A DNA stretch of 64,000 nt, taken from the NCBI GenBank assembly GCA_965204235.1, contig OZ241979.1:2976001-3040000 (forward strand). The letters run 5' to 3'. Origin of the DNA: JAJDTQ01 sp965204235 (GTDB lineage: Bacteria > Desulfobacterota > Binatia > UBA9968 > JAJDTQ01). A model generated the notes under the pieces. The model was not told the DNA's origin and made no database searches. It saw only the letters and a list, made by a program, of their open reading frames with translations. The translations under genes and the position numbers were made by a program. This document shows, one piece after another, positions 34,379 to 42,087 of the stretch (positions are counted from its first letter, which is position 1; every line of letters begins with the position of its first letter).

Positions 34379-34747
34379 GTGCGGGCTTCCACGAGGCGCT
34401 CCCTGGCCTGCCGAATCCGCTTCCTGCTGCCTTGGGTGCTGGCGCTGTCGGCCGCAGGGTGCATCGGGGCCGCGGCGAAGAAGCTGGCCGCGGAACTCGG
34501 GAAGCTCTCGCCGACCCTCAAGGATCTGAAGATTGGGGACGCTCCGGTGGACAGCTTGGTGGAGCCGGCCGTCGAACTGGCCGTGGGGGCGTTCCGGTCG
34601 TCGTCGCTGCGCGGCGAACTCGAAGCCCGGGGCGCCGCCATCGATTCTTGTGAAAACCTCCCGTGTTTCCATCTTTCCATCCTTGCGGCCAAACGACATG
34701 GCGCTCTGCATGTCGGTGTCACCTCGAAGCCCGTTCCGCGGGTCTGA
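34379..34747 (+). CDS. Possible small lipoprotein, unrecognised
   Basis: A 122-residue frame beginning at GTG encodes a basic N-terminus (ASTRRSLACRIR), a hydrophobic stretch LLPWVLALSAAGC that could be a lipoprotein signal with the cysteine as acylation site, and then a helical Ala/Leu/Lys-rich segment (AAAKKLAAELGKLSPTLKDL). The box is imperfect (A rather than L at -3). No ribosome-binding site was seen, and the C-terminal third looks non-coding. It may be a degraded gene between repeats and the ATPase/TOPRIM pair. Confidence 0.3.
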   Translation: MRASTRRSLACRIRFLLPWVLALSAAGCIGAAAKKLAAELGKLSPTLKDLKIGDAPVDSLVEPAVELAVGAFRSSSLRGELEARGAAIDSCENLPCFHLSILAAKRHGALHVGVTSKPVPRV

Positions 34748-34870
34748 CAACGCGAGAATCATCTGATAGAAGAATGGAATCGGGCAGGGAAGGTAGCGGC
34801 AGGTGGTGTCATCGAGTCCCGGAATCACACCCCACGACTACCTTGCAGTCCTGGATCCAAAGGAAGGCCG

Positions 34871-35998
34871 ATGCTGCAAAGACTATACGTCGACAACTAC
34901 AAGTGCCTGGTCAATTTTGACCTTGACCTGCGCCTTCAGCATCTCTCGCTGCTGCTCGGACCCAACGGCGTGGGAAAGACCTCCGTCCTCGACGTCGTGT
35001 TCGCACTACGCCGGCTTCTCGACGGGAGCGCCAGAATCACCGACGCCGACGCGTTTCCCGCCCGCACGTTGACCCGCTGGCAAAAAGGGCAACTTCAAGT
35101 CTTCGAGATCGAGGTCTTGCTGGACCCGGATCGTTTTACGTATCGGCTCGAAGTGGAGCATGATCGGTCGTCCCGGCGCGCTCGTATCCAACTTGAGAAA
35201 CTCGTCCACCAGGATGACCGGGGTAAAGGACCCCTGTTCGAGTTCGAAAAGGGTGAGGTGCAGCTCTATCGTGACGACTACTCACCCGGTCCCAAGTACC
35301 CCTACGATTGGTCGGAATCCGCGCTCGCCCGAGTCGCGTCCGGGAAGGACAACGAAAGCCTTACGCGCTTTCTGGATTTCGTCAGAAAGATCATGGTGTG
35401 CAGCATCTACCCGCCCATCTTCAGCGCAGAATCGAGGAGCGAGGCCCCTCTCCTCCAACGAGACTCCCGGAACTTCGCGGACTGGTATCGGCACGTGGTC
35501 CAGGAACGTCCGGATCTGTTCTCGGAGTTCACGAATACGTTGCAAGAGATCATCCACGGCTATCGCGGAATCCGGCTGGAAAAAGTCGGCCAGGAAACGC
35601 GCGCCCTCATGGTCGCATTCGCCGAAGGGAGCGAACGATACGAGTTGTCGTTCGATGAGATCTCGGATGGACAGCGGGCGCTCATCGCGTTGTATGCCTT
35701 GGTTCACCTGACCGCGGACCAGGGCCACACGCTTTTCCTCGACGAGCCCGACAACTATGTCGCGCTTCCGGAGATTCAGCCCTGGCTCCGGGAGATCGAA
35801 GACGCCTGTGGAGAGACGGTGCCCCAGGCCGTAATCAGCTCTCATCACCCGGAATTGATCGACTACCTGGGCGCCGCAAACAGCTACACGCTTCAGCGGG
35901 AGAAGTCAGGGGTCGTGACGGTGCGCAAACCGGAGGCCAATCCGGCCGAGCCCGGTCTCAAGCGTTCCGAGTTGATCGCCAGGGGATGGGATACGTGA
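34871..35998 (+). CDS. AAA ATPase of a putative defence pair
   Basis: The 375-residue protein is an ABC/SMC-like AAA ATPase (AAA_15/AAA_21 type). It starts LQRLYVDNYKCLVNFDL, the family's strand leading to Walker A GPNGVGKT (30-37). It has a long middle insertion, the signature-like SDGQRALIALYALVHL, Walker B TLFLDEPDN, and the H-loop SSHHPELID. AAGGAAGG precedes the ATG. Its 3' end overlaps the TOPRIM-like gene by 13 bases or fewer, a coupled two-gene layout like that of PARIS (AriA/AriB), Rlo and OLD-type systems. No fused nuclease is visible. Which named system it belongs to cannot be settled here. Confidence 0.75.
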   Translation: MLQRLYVDNYKCLVNFDLDLRLQHLSLLLGPNGVGKTSVLDVVFALRRLLDGSARITDADAFPARTLTRWQKGQLQVFEIEVLLDPDRFTYRLEVEHDRSSRRARIQLEKLVHQDDRGKGPLFEFEKGEVQLYRDDYSPGPKYPYDWSESALARVASGKDNESLTRFLDFVRKIMVCSIYPPIFSAESRSEAPLLQRDSRNFADWYRHVVQERPDLFSEFTNTLQEIIHGYRGIRLEKVGQETRALMVAFAEGSERYELSFDEISDGQRALIALYALVHLTADQGHTLFLDEPDNYVALPEIQPWLREIEDACGETVPQAVISSHHPELIDYLGAANSYTLQREKSGVVTVRKPEANPAEPGLKRSELIARGWDT

Positions 35999-36549
35999 GC
36001 AGGGAAGTGCAGATCGTCCTGTTGTGCGAAGACAGTCAGCATCAGGCCTTCGTGGTGCGGTTCCTCGAGGCGGCGGGACGGCTGACGCGCAAGACGAAGC
36101 ACCGGCTCAGGGTCGAGAAGGCATCGCAAGGTCGGGGCTCCGCCGAGCAGTTCGTCCGTGAACGGTTTCCCAAGGAGCTCATGGCATACCGCCGCAATAG
36201 AAACCTCGTGTCCGTGGCCCTCGTCGTCATGCTGGACGGCGACGCCGCAGGGGTCGCCGGACGCCTCGCCGACCTCGATGCCGCGTGCGCGGATCAGGGG
36301 ATCCCCGCCAGACTATCCGATGAGGACGTTTTCGTGTTCGTACCCACGTGGCGGATCGAGTCATGGCTTGCTTGGCTCGATGGCGAAACCATCGACGAAG
36401 CAAGACGCGACTACCCTCGCCTGCAAAGGGAGAGGGACTGCCAGCCGCATGCAAGGGCACTCGCTGACATGTGCCGAACCCGGCAGATCCCATCTCCCGT
36501 CCCTCCCTCGCTGGCAGCGGCCTGCAAGGAGTACCGTCGCTGGAGTTGA
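35986..36549 (+). CDS. Small TOPRIM-like nuclease partner of the ATPase
   Basis: The protein is 187 residues (or 184 from the GTG at 35995, which overlaps the ATPase stop as GTGA). It has the core acidic layout of a TOPRIM/RloB-DUF4276-like fold: E15 in QIVLLCEDSQHQ, and D84xD86 in VVMLDGDAAG after a beta strand. PTWRIESWLAWL follows and resembles the IExW element of RloB/DUF4276 proteins. Coupling to an AAA ATPase suggests an effector nuclease activated by the ATPase. Much shorter than AriB. Function is inferred from motifs and linkage only. Confidence 0.55.
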   Translation: MGYVSREVQIVLLCEDSQHQAFVVRFLEAAGRLTRKTKHRLRVEKASQGRGSAEQFVRERFPKELMAYRRNRNLVSVALVVMLDGDAAGVAGRLADLDAACADQGIPARLSDEDVFVFVPTWRIESWLAWLDGETIDEARRDYPRLQRERDCQPHARALADMCRTRQIPSPVPPSLAAACKEYRRWS

Positions 36550-36589
36550 AGTGATGAAACGCACGCGCATAGGGACTCCCCTGTGCGAA

Positions 36590-36605
36590 GGGCCGGTCCC
36601 GGCCC
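36590..36605 (-). terminator. Hairpin after PII gene
   Basis: GGGCCG and CGGCCC with a four-base loop lie immediately after the stop codon of the leftward PII gene. No T-tract follows, so terminator function is uncertain. Confidence 0.4.
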
Positions 36606-36947
36606 CTAGCGAACGGCTTCTTCGCCGCGTTCGTTGGTGCGGATGCGGATCACTTCGTCCACGCTGGTCACGAATATCTTTCCGTCGCCGATCTTGCCGG
36701 TCTGGGCCGATTCCAGGATGGCGTGCACGGCGCCGGCCAGCAACTCGTCGGGCAGCAGCACCTCGATCTTCACCTTGGGCAGGAAGTCCACGGTGTACTC
36801 GGCGCCCCGGTACAGCTCGGTGTGCCCCTTCTGGCGCCCGAACCCCTTGACCTCGCTGACGGTCATGCCCGAGACCCCGACCGCGGTCAGCGCCTGCTTG
36901 ACTTCGTCCAGCCGGAACGGCTTGATGATCGCTTCTATCTTCTTCAC
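36606..36947 (-). CDS. PII nitrogen regulatory protein
   Basis: The 113-residue trimeric signal protein senses ATP/ADP and 2-oxoglutarate. The T-loop KGHTELYRGAEYTVDFLPK carries Y51, the uridylylation site in proteobacterial PII. The B-loop region TGKIGDGKIFV and the C-loop VIRIRTNERGEEAV are complete. It lies 36 bases downstream of amtB on the same strand, so it is the AmtB-linked PII (GlnK role), although the gene order is the reverse of the usual glnK-amtB. I leave glnB versus glnK open. Expression is probably driven by the sigma-54 promoter upstream of amtB. Confidence 0.93.
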   Translation of the reverse strand: MKKIEAIIKPFRLDEVKQALTAVGVSGMTVSEVKGFGRQKGHTELYRGAEYTVDFLPKVKIEVLLPDELLAGAVHAILESAQTGKIGDGKIFVTSVDEVIRIRTNERGEEAVR

Positions 36948-36983
36948 GGTGTTCCTCCTTGCGCGAACGGAACGGAGACGCGC

Positions 36984-38213
36984 CTACCAACTGTAGCCGC
37001 GTTCCTCGTGTTGACTCAAATCCAGGCCCATCTGCTCTTCGTCGTCGGACAGGCGGAGACCCATGGTCGCGTTGAGGATCCCGAGGATGACCAGGGTGCC
37101 GACGAAGGAGAAGACCACGGTGGCGGCCACGCCCACGAACTGGATCCACAGTTGGCCGGGGTTGCCCAGGAACAGGCCGTCCGCGCCGCCGGAGTTGATG
37201 AGCGTGGAGGCGAAGAGGCCGGTGGCAAGGGCGCCCCAGACCCCGCCGACCCCGTGCACCCCCACCACGTCCAGGGAGTCGTCATAGCCCAGGCGCGCCT
37301 TGATGTTGCAGGCCGCGTAGCACAGGAGTCCGCCGCCCACGCCGATGACGATGGCGGACATGGGGCTGACGAAGCCGGCTGCGGGCGTGATGGAGACCAG
37401 GCCCGCGACCGCGCCGGTGGCGGCTCCGAGCAGCGTCGGCTTGCCTCCGGTGGCCCATTCGGTGAACATCCAGGCCAGCGCCGCGGCCGCGGCTGCGGTG
37501 TGGGTGGTCACGAAGGCGATGGCCGCCAAGCCGTCCGCGGCAAGCGCGCTCCCGGCGTTGAACCCGAACCAGCCCACCCACAGGAGCGAGGCGCCGATGA
37601 CGCTGAAGGGCAGGTTGTGGGGCATCATGGCGTCCCTGCCGTAGCCTCGCCGTGCGCCATAGACCATGGCCGCGGCCAGCGCGGAAACCCCCGAGCTGAT
37701 GTGGACCACGGTGCCGCCGGCGAAGTCGAGGGCCCCCATGCCCCCGATCCAGCCGCCGCCCCACACCCAGTGGGCGAGGGGAGCGTAGATGAACGTGCTC
37801 CACAGGAGCGCGAACACCAGGAAGGTGCTGAACTTCGCCCGCTCGGCGAACGCGCCCGTGATGAGCGCCGGCGTGATGATCGCGAACATCATCTGGAACA
37901 CCATGAAGGCCAGGTGGGGAACGCCTTCCACGTAGTCAGGGTTGGGCTCGGCGCCCACCCCGTTGAGGGCGAACCAGTCCAGGTTGCCGACCAGGCCCCC
38001 CACGTCGGGGCCGAAAGCCAGGGTGTAGCCCCACAGCACCCACTGGATGCTGATGACGCCTACCACGATGAAGCTCTGCATGATGGTCCCCAGCACGTTC
38101 TTGGTGCGGACCAGGCCGCCGTAGAACAGGAACAGTCCCGGGACGGTCATCATCAGCACGAGAGCGGAACAGGTCAATATCCATGCGGTGTCACCGCTGT
38201 TGATTTCCACTGC
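36984..38213 (-). CDS. amtB: Ammonium transporter AmtB
   Basis: The 409-residue trimeric channel-like ammonium transporter has about 11 membrane helices. Pore markers are present: the twin-histidine regions (PLAHWVWGGGW and VVGVHGVGGVWG), FYGGLVRTKNVLG and FAERAKF. I start it at the GTG at 38213 (VEINSGDTAWILT, the usual mature N-terminus) and not at an in-frame ATG at 38372, because an exact sigma-54 promoter at 38282-38297 would begin transcription downstream of that ATG. GGGGGA lies seven bases before the GTG. It forms an operon with the PII gene. Confidence 0.93.
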   Translation of the reverse strand, partial: AVEINSGDTAWILTCSALVLMMTVPGLFLFYGGLVRTKNVLGTIMQSFIVVGVISIQWVLWGYTLAFGPDVGGLVGNLDWFALNGVGAEPNPDYVEGVPHLAFMVFQMMFAIITPALITGAFAERAKFSTFLVFALLWSTFIYAPLAHWVWGGGWIGGMGALDFAGGTVVHISSGVSALAAAMVYGARRGYGRDAMMPHNLPFSVIGASLLWVGWFGFNAGSALAADGLAAIAFVTTHTAAAAAALAWMFTEWATGGKPTLLGAATGAVAGLVSITPAAGFVSPMSAIVIGVGGGLLCYAACNIKARLGYDDSLDVVGVHGVGGVWGALATGLFASTLINSGGADGLFLGNPGQLWIQFVGVAATVVFSFVGTLVILGILNATMGLRLSDDEEQMGLDLSQHEERGYSW

Positions 38214-38281
38214 CTTGTCCCCCGTTTCGTCTTGTTTTCCTTCCGTTGGACTCGGTCCGCGGGATGGATGGACACAAGTAG

Positions 38282-38297
38282 AGCAAATCGAGTGCCA
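38282..38297 (-). promoter_or_regulatory. Sigma-54 (RpoN) promoter for amtB-PII
   Basis: Read on the minus strand: TGGCAC, five bases (TCGAT), then TTGCT, an exact match to the -24/-12 consensus TGGCAC-N5-TTGCW. The predicted start is near 38270, about 57 bases before the amtB GTG. Known control of glnK-amtB by RpoN/NtrC supports it. Confidence 0.88.
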
Positions 38298-38372
38298 ACC
38301 AACGACGTCGGCAGGGATGGCAACGGAAGCCGGTACGGACGCCCTTTCCGGCGAAGGAAGCGGCAAGGCCAA

Positions 38373-38389
38373 CGGTCACGGCGTGACCG
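38373..38389. promoter_or_regulatory. 17-bp palindrome, candidate enhancer site
   Basis: CGGTCACG-G-CGTGACCG is a perfect 8+1+8 inverted repeat lying about 85 bp upstream of the sigma-54 -24 element. The position suits an NtrC-type activator, although the sequence is not the enteric NtrC consensus (TGCACC-N5-GGTGCA). Confidence 0.5.
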
Positions 38390-38454
38390 CAGTGTTGCCC
38401 AACGAACGGGCAGATGCGTAAAGAGCAGGCAGGCAGGAGCAGGGGAGGGAGCGG

Positions 38455-40209
38455 TTACCGGGGCTTCAGCCTCTGCCGCAGGGCGGCGTGCTGCTCGCGG
38501 ATCCCCGCTGGGAGCCGGTCCGCGAACTTGTCGAAGAACTCCGACTGGCTCCGCAGGTTCGTGCGCCAGCCGTCACGATCCACGTGCAGCAGCCGGCCCA
38601 TGGCCGCCTCCGGCAGGTCGACGCCCTTTCGGTCGATGCTCGACGGCTTCGGCAGGTAACCGATGGGGGTCTCGTCCGCGGCTCCGTCGTCCCGGGAACG
38701 CTCGACGATCCATTGGAGCACGCGCAGGTTCTCGCCGAAGCCCGGCCACAGGAACCCTCCCTGCTCGTCCCTCTGGAACCAGTTCACCCGGAAGACCTTG
38801 GGCGGACGGGTCAGGCGCTTGCCCATGGAGAGCCAGTGGCTCCAGTAGTCCCCCATGTTGTAACCGCAGAAAGGCAACATGGCCATGGGGTCGCGCCGGA
38901 CGACTCCCACCGCTCCGGTGGCGGCCGCGGTGGTCTCGGACGCCAGGGTGGCGCCGAGGAACGTGCCGTGGGCCCAGTCGAACGCCTGATACACCAGGGG
39001 GACGAGCTTCTGGCGCCGGGCGCCGAAGAGGATGGCGCTGATGGGCACGCCCCTGGGGTTCTCCCACTCGGGGGACAGGGACGGGCACTCGCTCGCGGGC
39101 ACGGTGAAGCGGCTGTTGGGATGGGCCGCGGGCCCCTCCCGGGAGGCGTTCCAGGGGCGCCCGCGCCAATCGGCCACGGTCCTGGGCGCCGGGTCGTCGT
39201 GCCCCTCCCACCATACGCCGCCGTCGGGCTTGAGACCCACGTTGGTGAAGATCGTGTTCCTGCGGATGGTGCGCATGGCGTTGGGGTTGGTCCTGGAGTT
39301 GGTGCCGGGAACCACGCCGAAGAAACCGGCCTCCGGGTTGACGGCCCACAGACGGCCGTCGTCGCCCACCCGCAGCCATGCGATGTCGTCGCCCACCGTG
39401 AACACGCGCCAGCCCTCCATGGACCTGGGCGGCACCAGCATGGCCAGGTTCGTCTTGCCGCAGGCGCTGGGCAGCGCGCCGCACACGTAGGTGGTCTCGC
39501 CTTCGGGGCTCTGGATCCCCACGATCATCATGTGCTCGGCGAGCCAGCCCTCCCGCGCCCCGAGGGCGCTGGCCAGCCGCAGCGCCATGCACTTCTTGGA
39601 CAGCAGCGCGTTGCCGCCGTAGCCGGAGCCCACGCTCCAGATGGTGTTGGCCTCGGGAAAGTGGCAGATGAACCGCCGGTCCATGTGCAGGTCGGCCTTG
39701 GAGTGGAGCCCCCGGGTGAAGTCGTCCGAGGCGCCGAGGTGCTCCAGGGCCACGTTGCCCATGCGCGTCATGGCCCGCATGCTCAGGGCCACATAGACGC
39801 TGTCGGTGAGTTCGACCCCCACCTTGCTGAAGGAAGAGCCGGGAGGTCCCATGAGGAAGGGGACCACGTACAGGGTCCGGCCGGCCATGGAGCCGTCGAA
39901 CAGCCCGGCGAGCCGGTCGTATGCCTCGTCCGGCGCCATCCAGTTGTTGACCGGCCCGGCGTCGTCCTGCTCGCGCGAGCAGACGAAGGTCAGGTGCTCC
40001 GTGCGCGCCACGTCGTTGGCGGCGCTGCGGTGCAGGTAGCAGCCCGGCAGGGTCTCCTGGTCCAGTGGAATGAGGTCCCCGGCCCGGATGGCCACCCGGA
40101 TCAGCCGCTCGCGCTCGTCTTCCGAACCGTCGCACCACACCACGTCGTCCGGGCGGCACATGGCGGTCGCTTCCTTCACGAACTTGCGAACCGACGGATT
40201 CACGTCCAT
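38455..40209 (-). CDS. pckG: Phosphoenolpyruvate carboxykinase (GTP)
   Basis: The 584-residue cytosolic enzyme interconverts oxaloacetate and PEP with GTP/GDP. The diagnostic GTP-PEPCK segments are PFLMGPPGSSFSKVGVELTDS, FPEANTIWSVGSGYGGNALL, the kinase loop ALPSACGKTNLAML with its reactive cysteine, VGDDIAWLR, NPEAGFFGVVPGTN and FGENLRVLQWIVER. Length is slightly short of the usual 600-620. Leftward, it ends about 240 bp before the amtB start and is probably independent of that operon. Confidence 0.95.
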   Translation of the reverse strand: MDVNPSVRKFVKEATAMCRPDDVVWCDGSEDERERLIRVAIRAGDLIPLDQETLPGCYLHRSAANDVARTEHLTFVCSREQDDAGPVNNWMAPDEAYDRLAGLFDGSMAGRTLYVVPFLMGPPGSSFSKVGVELTDSVYVALSMRAMTRMGNVALEHLGASDDFTRGLHSKADLHMDRRFICHFPEANTIWSVGSGYGGNALLSKKCMALRLASALGAREGWLAEHMMIVGIQSPEGETTYVCGALPSACGKTNLAMLVPPRSMEGWRVFTVGDDIAWLRVGDDGRLWAVNPEAGFFGVVPGTNSRTNPNAMRTIRRNTIFTNVGLKPDGGVWWEGHDDPAPRTVADWRGRPWNASREGPAAHPNSRFTVPASECPSLSPEWENPRGVPISAILFGARRQKLVPLVYQAFDWAHGTFLGATLASETTAAATGAVGVVRRDPMAMLPFCGYNMGDYWSHWLSMGKRLTRPPKVFRVNWFQRDEQGGFLWPGFGENLRVLQWIVERSRDDGAADETPIGYLPKPSSIDRKGVDLPEAAMGRLLHVDRDGWRTNLRSQSEFFDKFADRLPAGIREQHAALRQRLKPR

Positions 40210-40242
40210 GCTAAACCCTCTTCCGGCGCCGGCGCACGGGCG

Positions 40243-40596
40243 CTACTGCGTCTTCTTCCCGGTGGACGAGGTCCGGCCGGAGTCGTTCCCGTCCGACGCC
40301 GGAGCCTTCGGCTTCGGAGGCGCCGTCCTTGCGGACCTGGGCTTTGCGGCGGTCTGCGCGGAGGCTGCGGGCCTGGACGCCTTGTCGCCCCTGGTTGGCC
40401 TGCCCGAGGGGTCGTTGTTGATGAAGTGCCCGCAGTTGATGCAGTAAACGGTGTAGGCCGGCTCCCGGCGGTGGTGGACCGTGTGGAAATGGCCTTGGGA
40501 GCTGTTGATGCTGATATCTACCTGGTAAAGCTCGATAACGACGTTGTGGTTGCAGTTCGGGCAAACTACCGTTTCGGGTACTTCCGTTCTCGCCAT
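40243..40596 (-). CDS. Small zinc-ribbon protein, function unknown
   Basis: The 117-residue protein has two CxxC knuckles (CPNCNHN at 12-15 and CINCGHF near 52-55) separated by a beta-rich region, consistent with one zinc ribbon. A basic, Ala/Pro/Lys/Ser-rich disordered tail of about 55 residues follows. It could bind nucleic acid or a protein partner. It lies 33 bp before pckG on the same strand and may be cotranscribed with it. No family was recognised. Confidence 0.6.
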   Translation of the reverse strand: MARTEVPETVVCPNCNHNVVIELYQVDISINSSQGHFHTVHHRREPAYTVYCINCGHFINNDPSGRPTRGDKASRPAASAQTAAKPRSARTAPPKPKAPASDGNDSGRTSSTGKKTQ

Positions 40597-40672
40597 CCGA
40601 ACTCCCAGAAAGCCGGTGAACTCCGAGAAGCCGACGCCTGACTCGGCCCTACCTTATAGCCCGGTCTCGGGA

Positions 40673-41791
40673 TCATGTCCAGTAGTCTTCCCGTCCGCCC
40701 TGGACCCACCAGTTCTCCCGCGGCCGGATGTCGAGTTCGACCCCTTTTCCGTGCTCCCGGGCGAGGTCGTAGAGCTTCCTGGCCAGAGCCAGGTCCACGA
40801 TGCCCTGGCCTCCCTGGTTCTTGTACAGGATGACCTGGTCGTCGCTCGTGCGCCCCTGGGCCTTTCCGGTGAGGATGTCCGGCATGTCCACCACCTTGTC
40901 CCAGGAGATGACCCCGTCCCGGACCGGCCAGTAGATGTCGCCCTGCTGGGAGTCCACCGCCTGCTCCCGCGACAGGGCGACGATGAAGTCGCACCGTATG
41001 AGCGTGCCGTCGTCGATCTCGCGCCGGGGTTTGTCGAGGTTGCCGCTCTTGACCAGTTCGATGTTGCTTCCGATGACCGAAATGACGTACTGGCCCGGCT
41101 CCAGCCACGCGCCGTCGATGACCGGGACGTTGGTGTTGGTCATGCACAGGACGATGTCCACGTCCTGGGCGGCCCGGGGGGCCTCGTCCACCGGTTGGAC
41201 CGGGACCCCGGTGACCTCGGTCATCCTCCGGGCGAAGGCCTCCCGGTGCGACCGCGTGGGGCTGAACACCTTGGCGCTCTCGATCCGCCGGAGCTCGGTC
41301 AACCCCACGAACGTGGAGTAGGCCTGGTTGCCGGACCCGTAGATGCCCACCCGCCGGGCGTCCGCCCTGGCGAGCCGGTCGAGCCCCACCAGGCTCGTGG
41401 CCGGAGTCCGCAGGTCGGCGACCCCCGCGGCGTGCTTCGGCCGATGCGCCATCACCCCCAGGAGCGAGCCCGAGTCCGCGTCGTAGATCAGCGCCAGCTC
41501 CGTCTGGTCCGGGTTGTAAGGAGGACGCCTCTGCTGGTCGCCGACGATGGCCTTTCGATGCAGCGCCACCTGGGCGCCGACGGCGCCGTAGCTCGCCGCG
41601 CCGCCGGCATAGATGTTGAGCACCGTGTCGAACGGCGCCTCGCCCACGTTCCTGTGCAGGTTCAGCCGCTTGCGAGGCGCGTTCACGCCCTCCGGCGTGC
41701 CGACCTTCCGGAGCGCTTCGGCGGTAATGGAGACGGCTTCCGGGAAGGAGATCCGCTCGTCCACGTCCTGGGAATGAAAGAACAGGGCCAT
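40673..41791 (-). CDS. Ornithine cyclodeaminase / mu-crystallin family enzyme
   Basis: The 372-residue NAD(P)-dependent enzyme has the family's N-terminal oligomerisation domain, then LRTPATSLVGLDRLARADARRVGIYGSGNQAYSTF (Rossmann GxGxQA), DIVLCMTNTNVPVIDGAWL, and PGQYVISVIGSN with K/R/E substrate-site residues downstream. The family includes ornithine cyclodeaminase, alanine dehydrogenases and ketimine reductases, so the substrate is not fixed. It is divergent from hyuB with a family A element between, and may belong to the same amide/imide metabolism. Confidence 0.82.
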   Translation of the reverse strand: MALFFHSQDVDERISFPEAVSITAEALRKVGTPEGVNAPRKRLNLHRNVGEAPFDTVLNIYAGGAASYGAVGAQVALHRKAIVGDQQRRPPYNPDQTELALIYDADSGSLLGVMAHRPKHAAGVADLRTPATSLVGLDRLARADARRVGIYGSGNQAYSTFVGLTELRRIESAKVFSPTRSHREAFARRMTEVTGVPVQPVDEAPRAAQDVDIVLCMTNTNVPVIDGAWLEPGQYVISVIGSNIELVKSGNLDKPRREIDDGTLIRCDFIVALSREQAVDSQQGDIYWPVRDGVISWDKVVDMPDILTGKAQGRTSDDQVILYKNQGGQGIVDLALARKLYDLAREHGKGVELDIRPRENWWVQGGREDYWT

Positions 41792-41937
41792 GATGCCTCC
41801 AAGGTCTCGCGCTTGCCCGAAATCGAACCGTCTCCGTTCCGCGGAGAGGGTGGCCGGAGGCCGGACCGTGGACCGACGGCCGTCCGTCCCGACCCTGTCC
41901 GAAACCGACAGATAGCCCGGGCGAACGACAAAGGCAA

Positions 41938-42000
41938 GGAAACTCTGGACGATTGCCCCCGTTCGTCCTGAGCGTAGCGAAGCGAAGTCGAAGGACGCGC
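41938..42000. repeat. Family A element, truncated right end (inverted)
   Basis: It begins GGAAACTCTGGACGATTGCC and contains the CGTTCGTCCTGAGCGTAGCG core, but the expected AGAGGTTCC end is not recognisable after 42000. It lies between the divergent cyclodeaminase and hyuB genes. Confidence 0.65.
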
Positions 42001-42087
42001 TTCGGCCCGGCGGTCGTTGGCGGCGGTTCGGCCGTCGTGCTACGAGAACCCGTGAGGCGCGCCGGCCGCGGTTTCGGGAGGGTCCTC

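Noticed and set aside
36984..38372. Longer amtB reading frame starting at the ATG at 38372
   Set aside because: The first 53 residues are not membrane-protein-like and the frame would start upstream of an exact sigma-54 promoter. The GTG at 38213 gives the normal N-terminus.
41953..42087. Longer hyuB start
   Set aside because: The extra residues (PPFVLSVAKRSRRTRF) are translated from a family A repeat. The ATG at 42088 has a proper ribosome-binding site.
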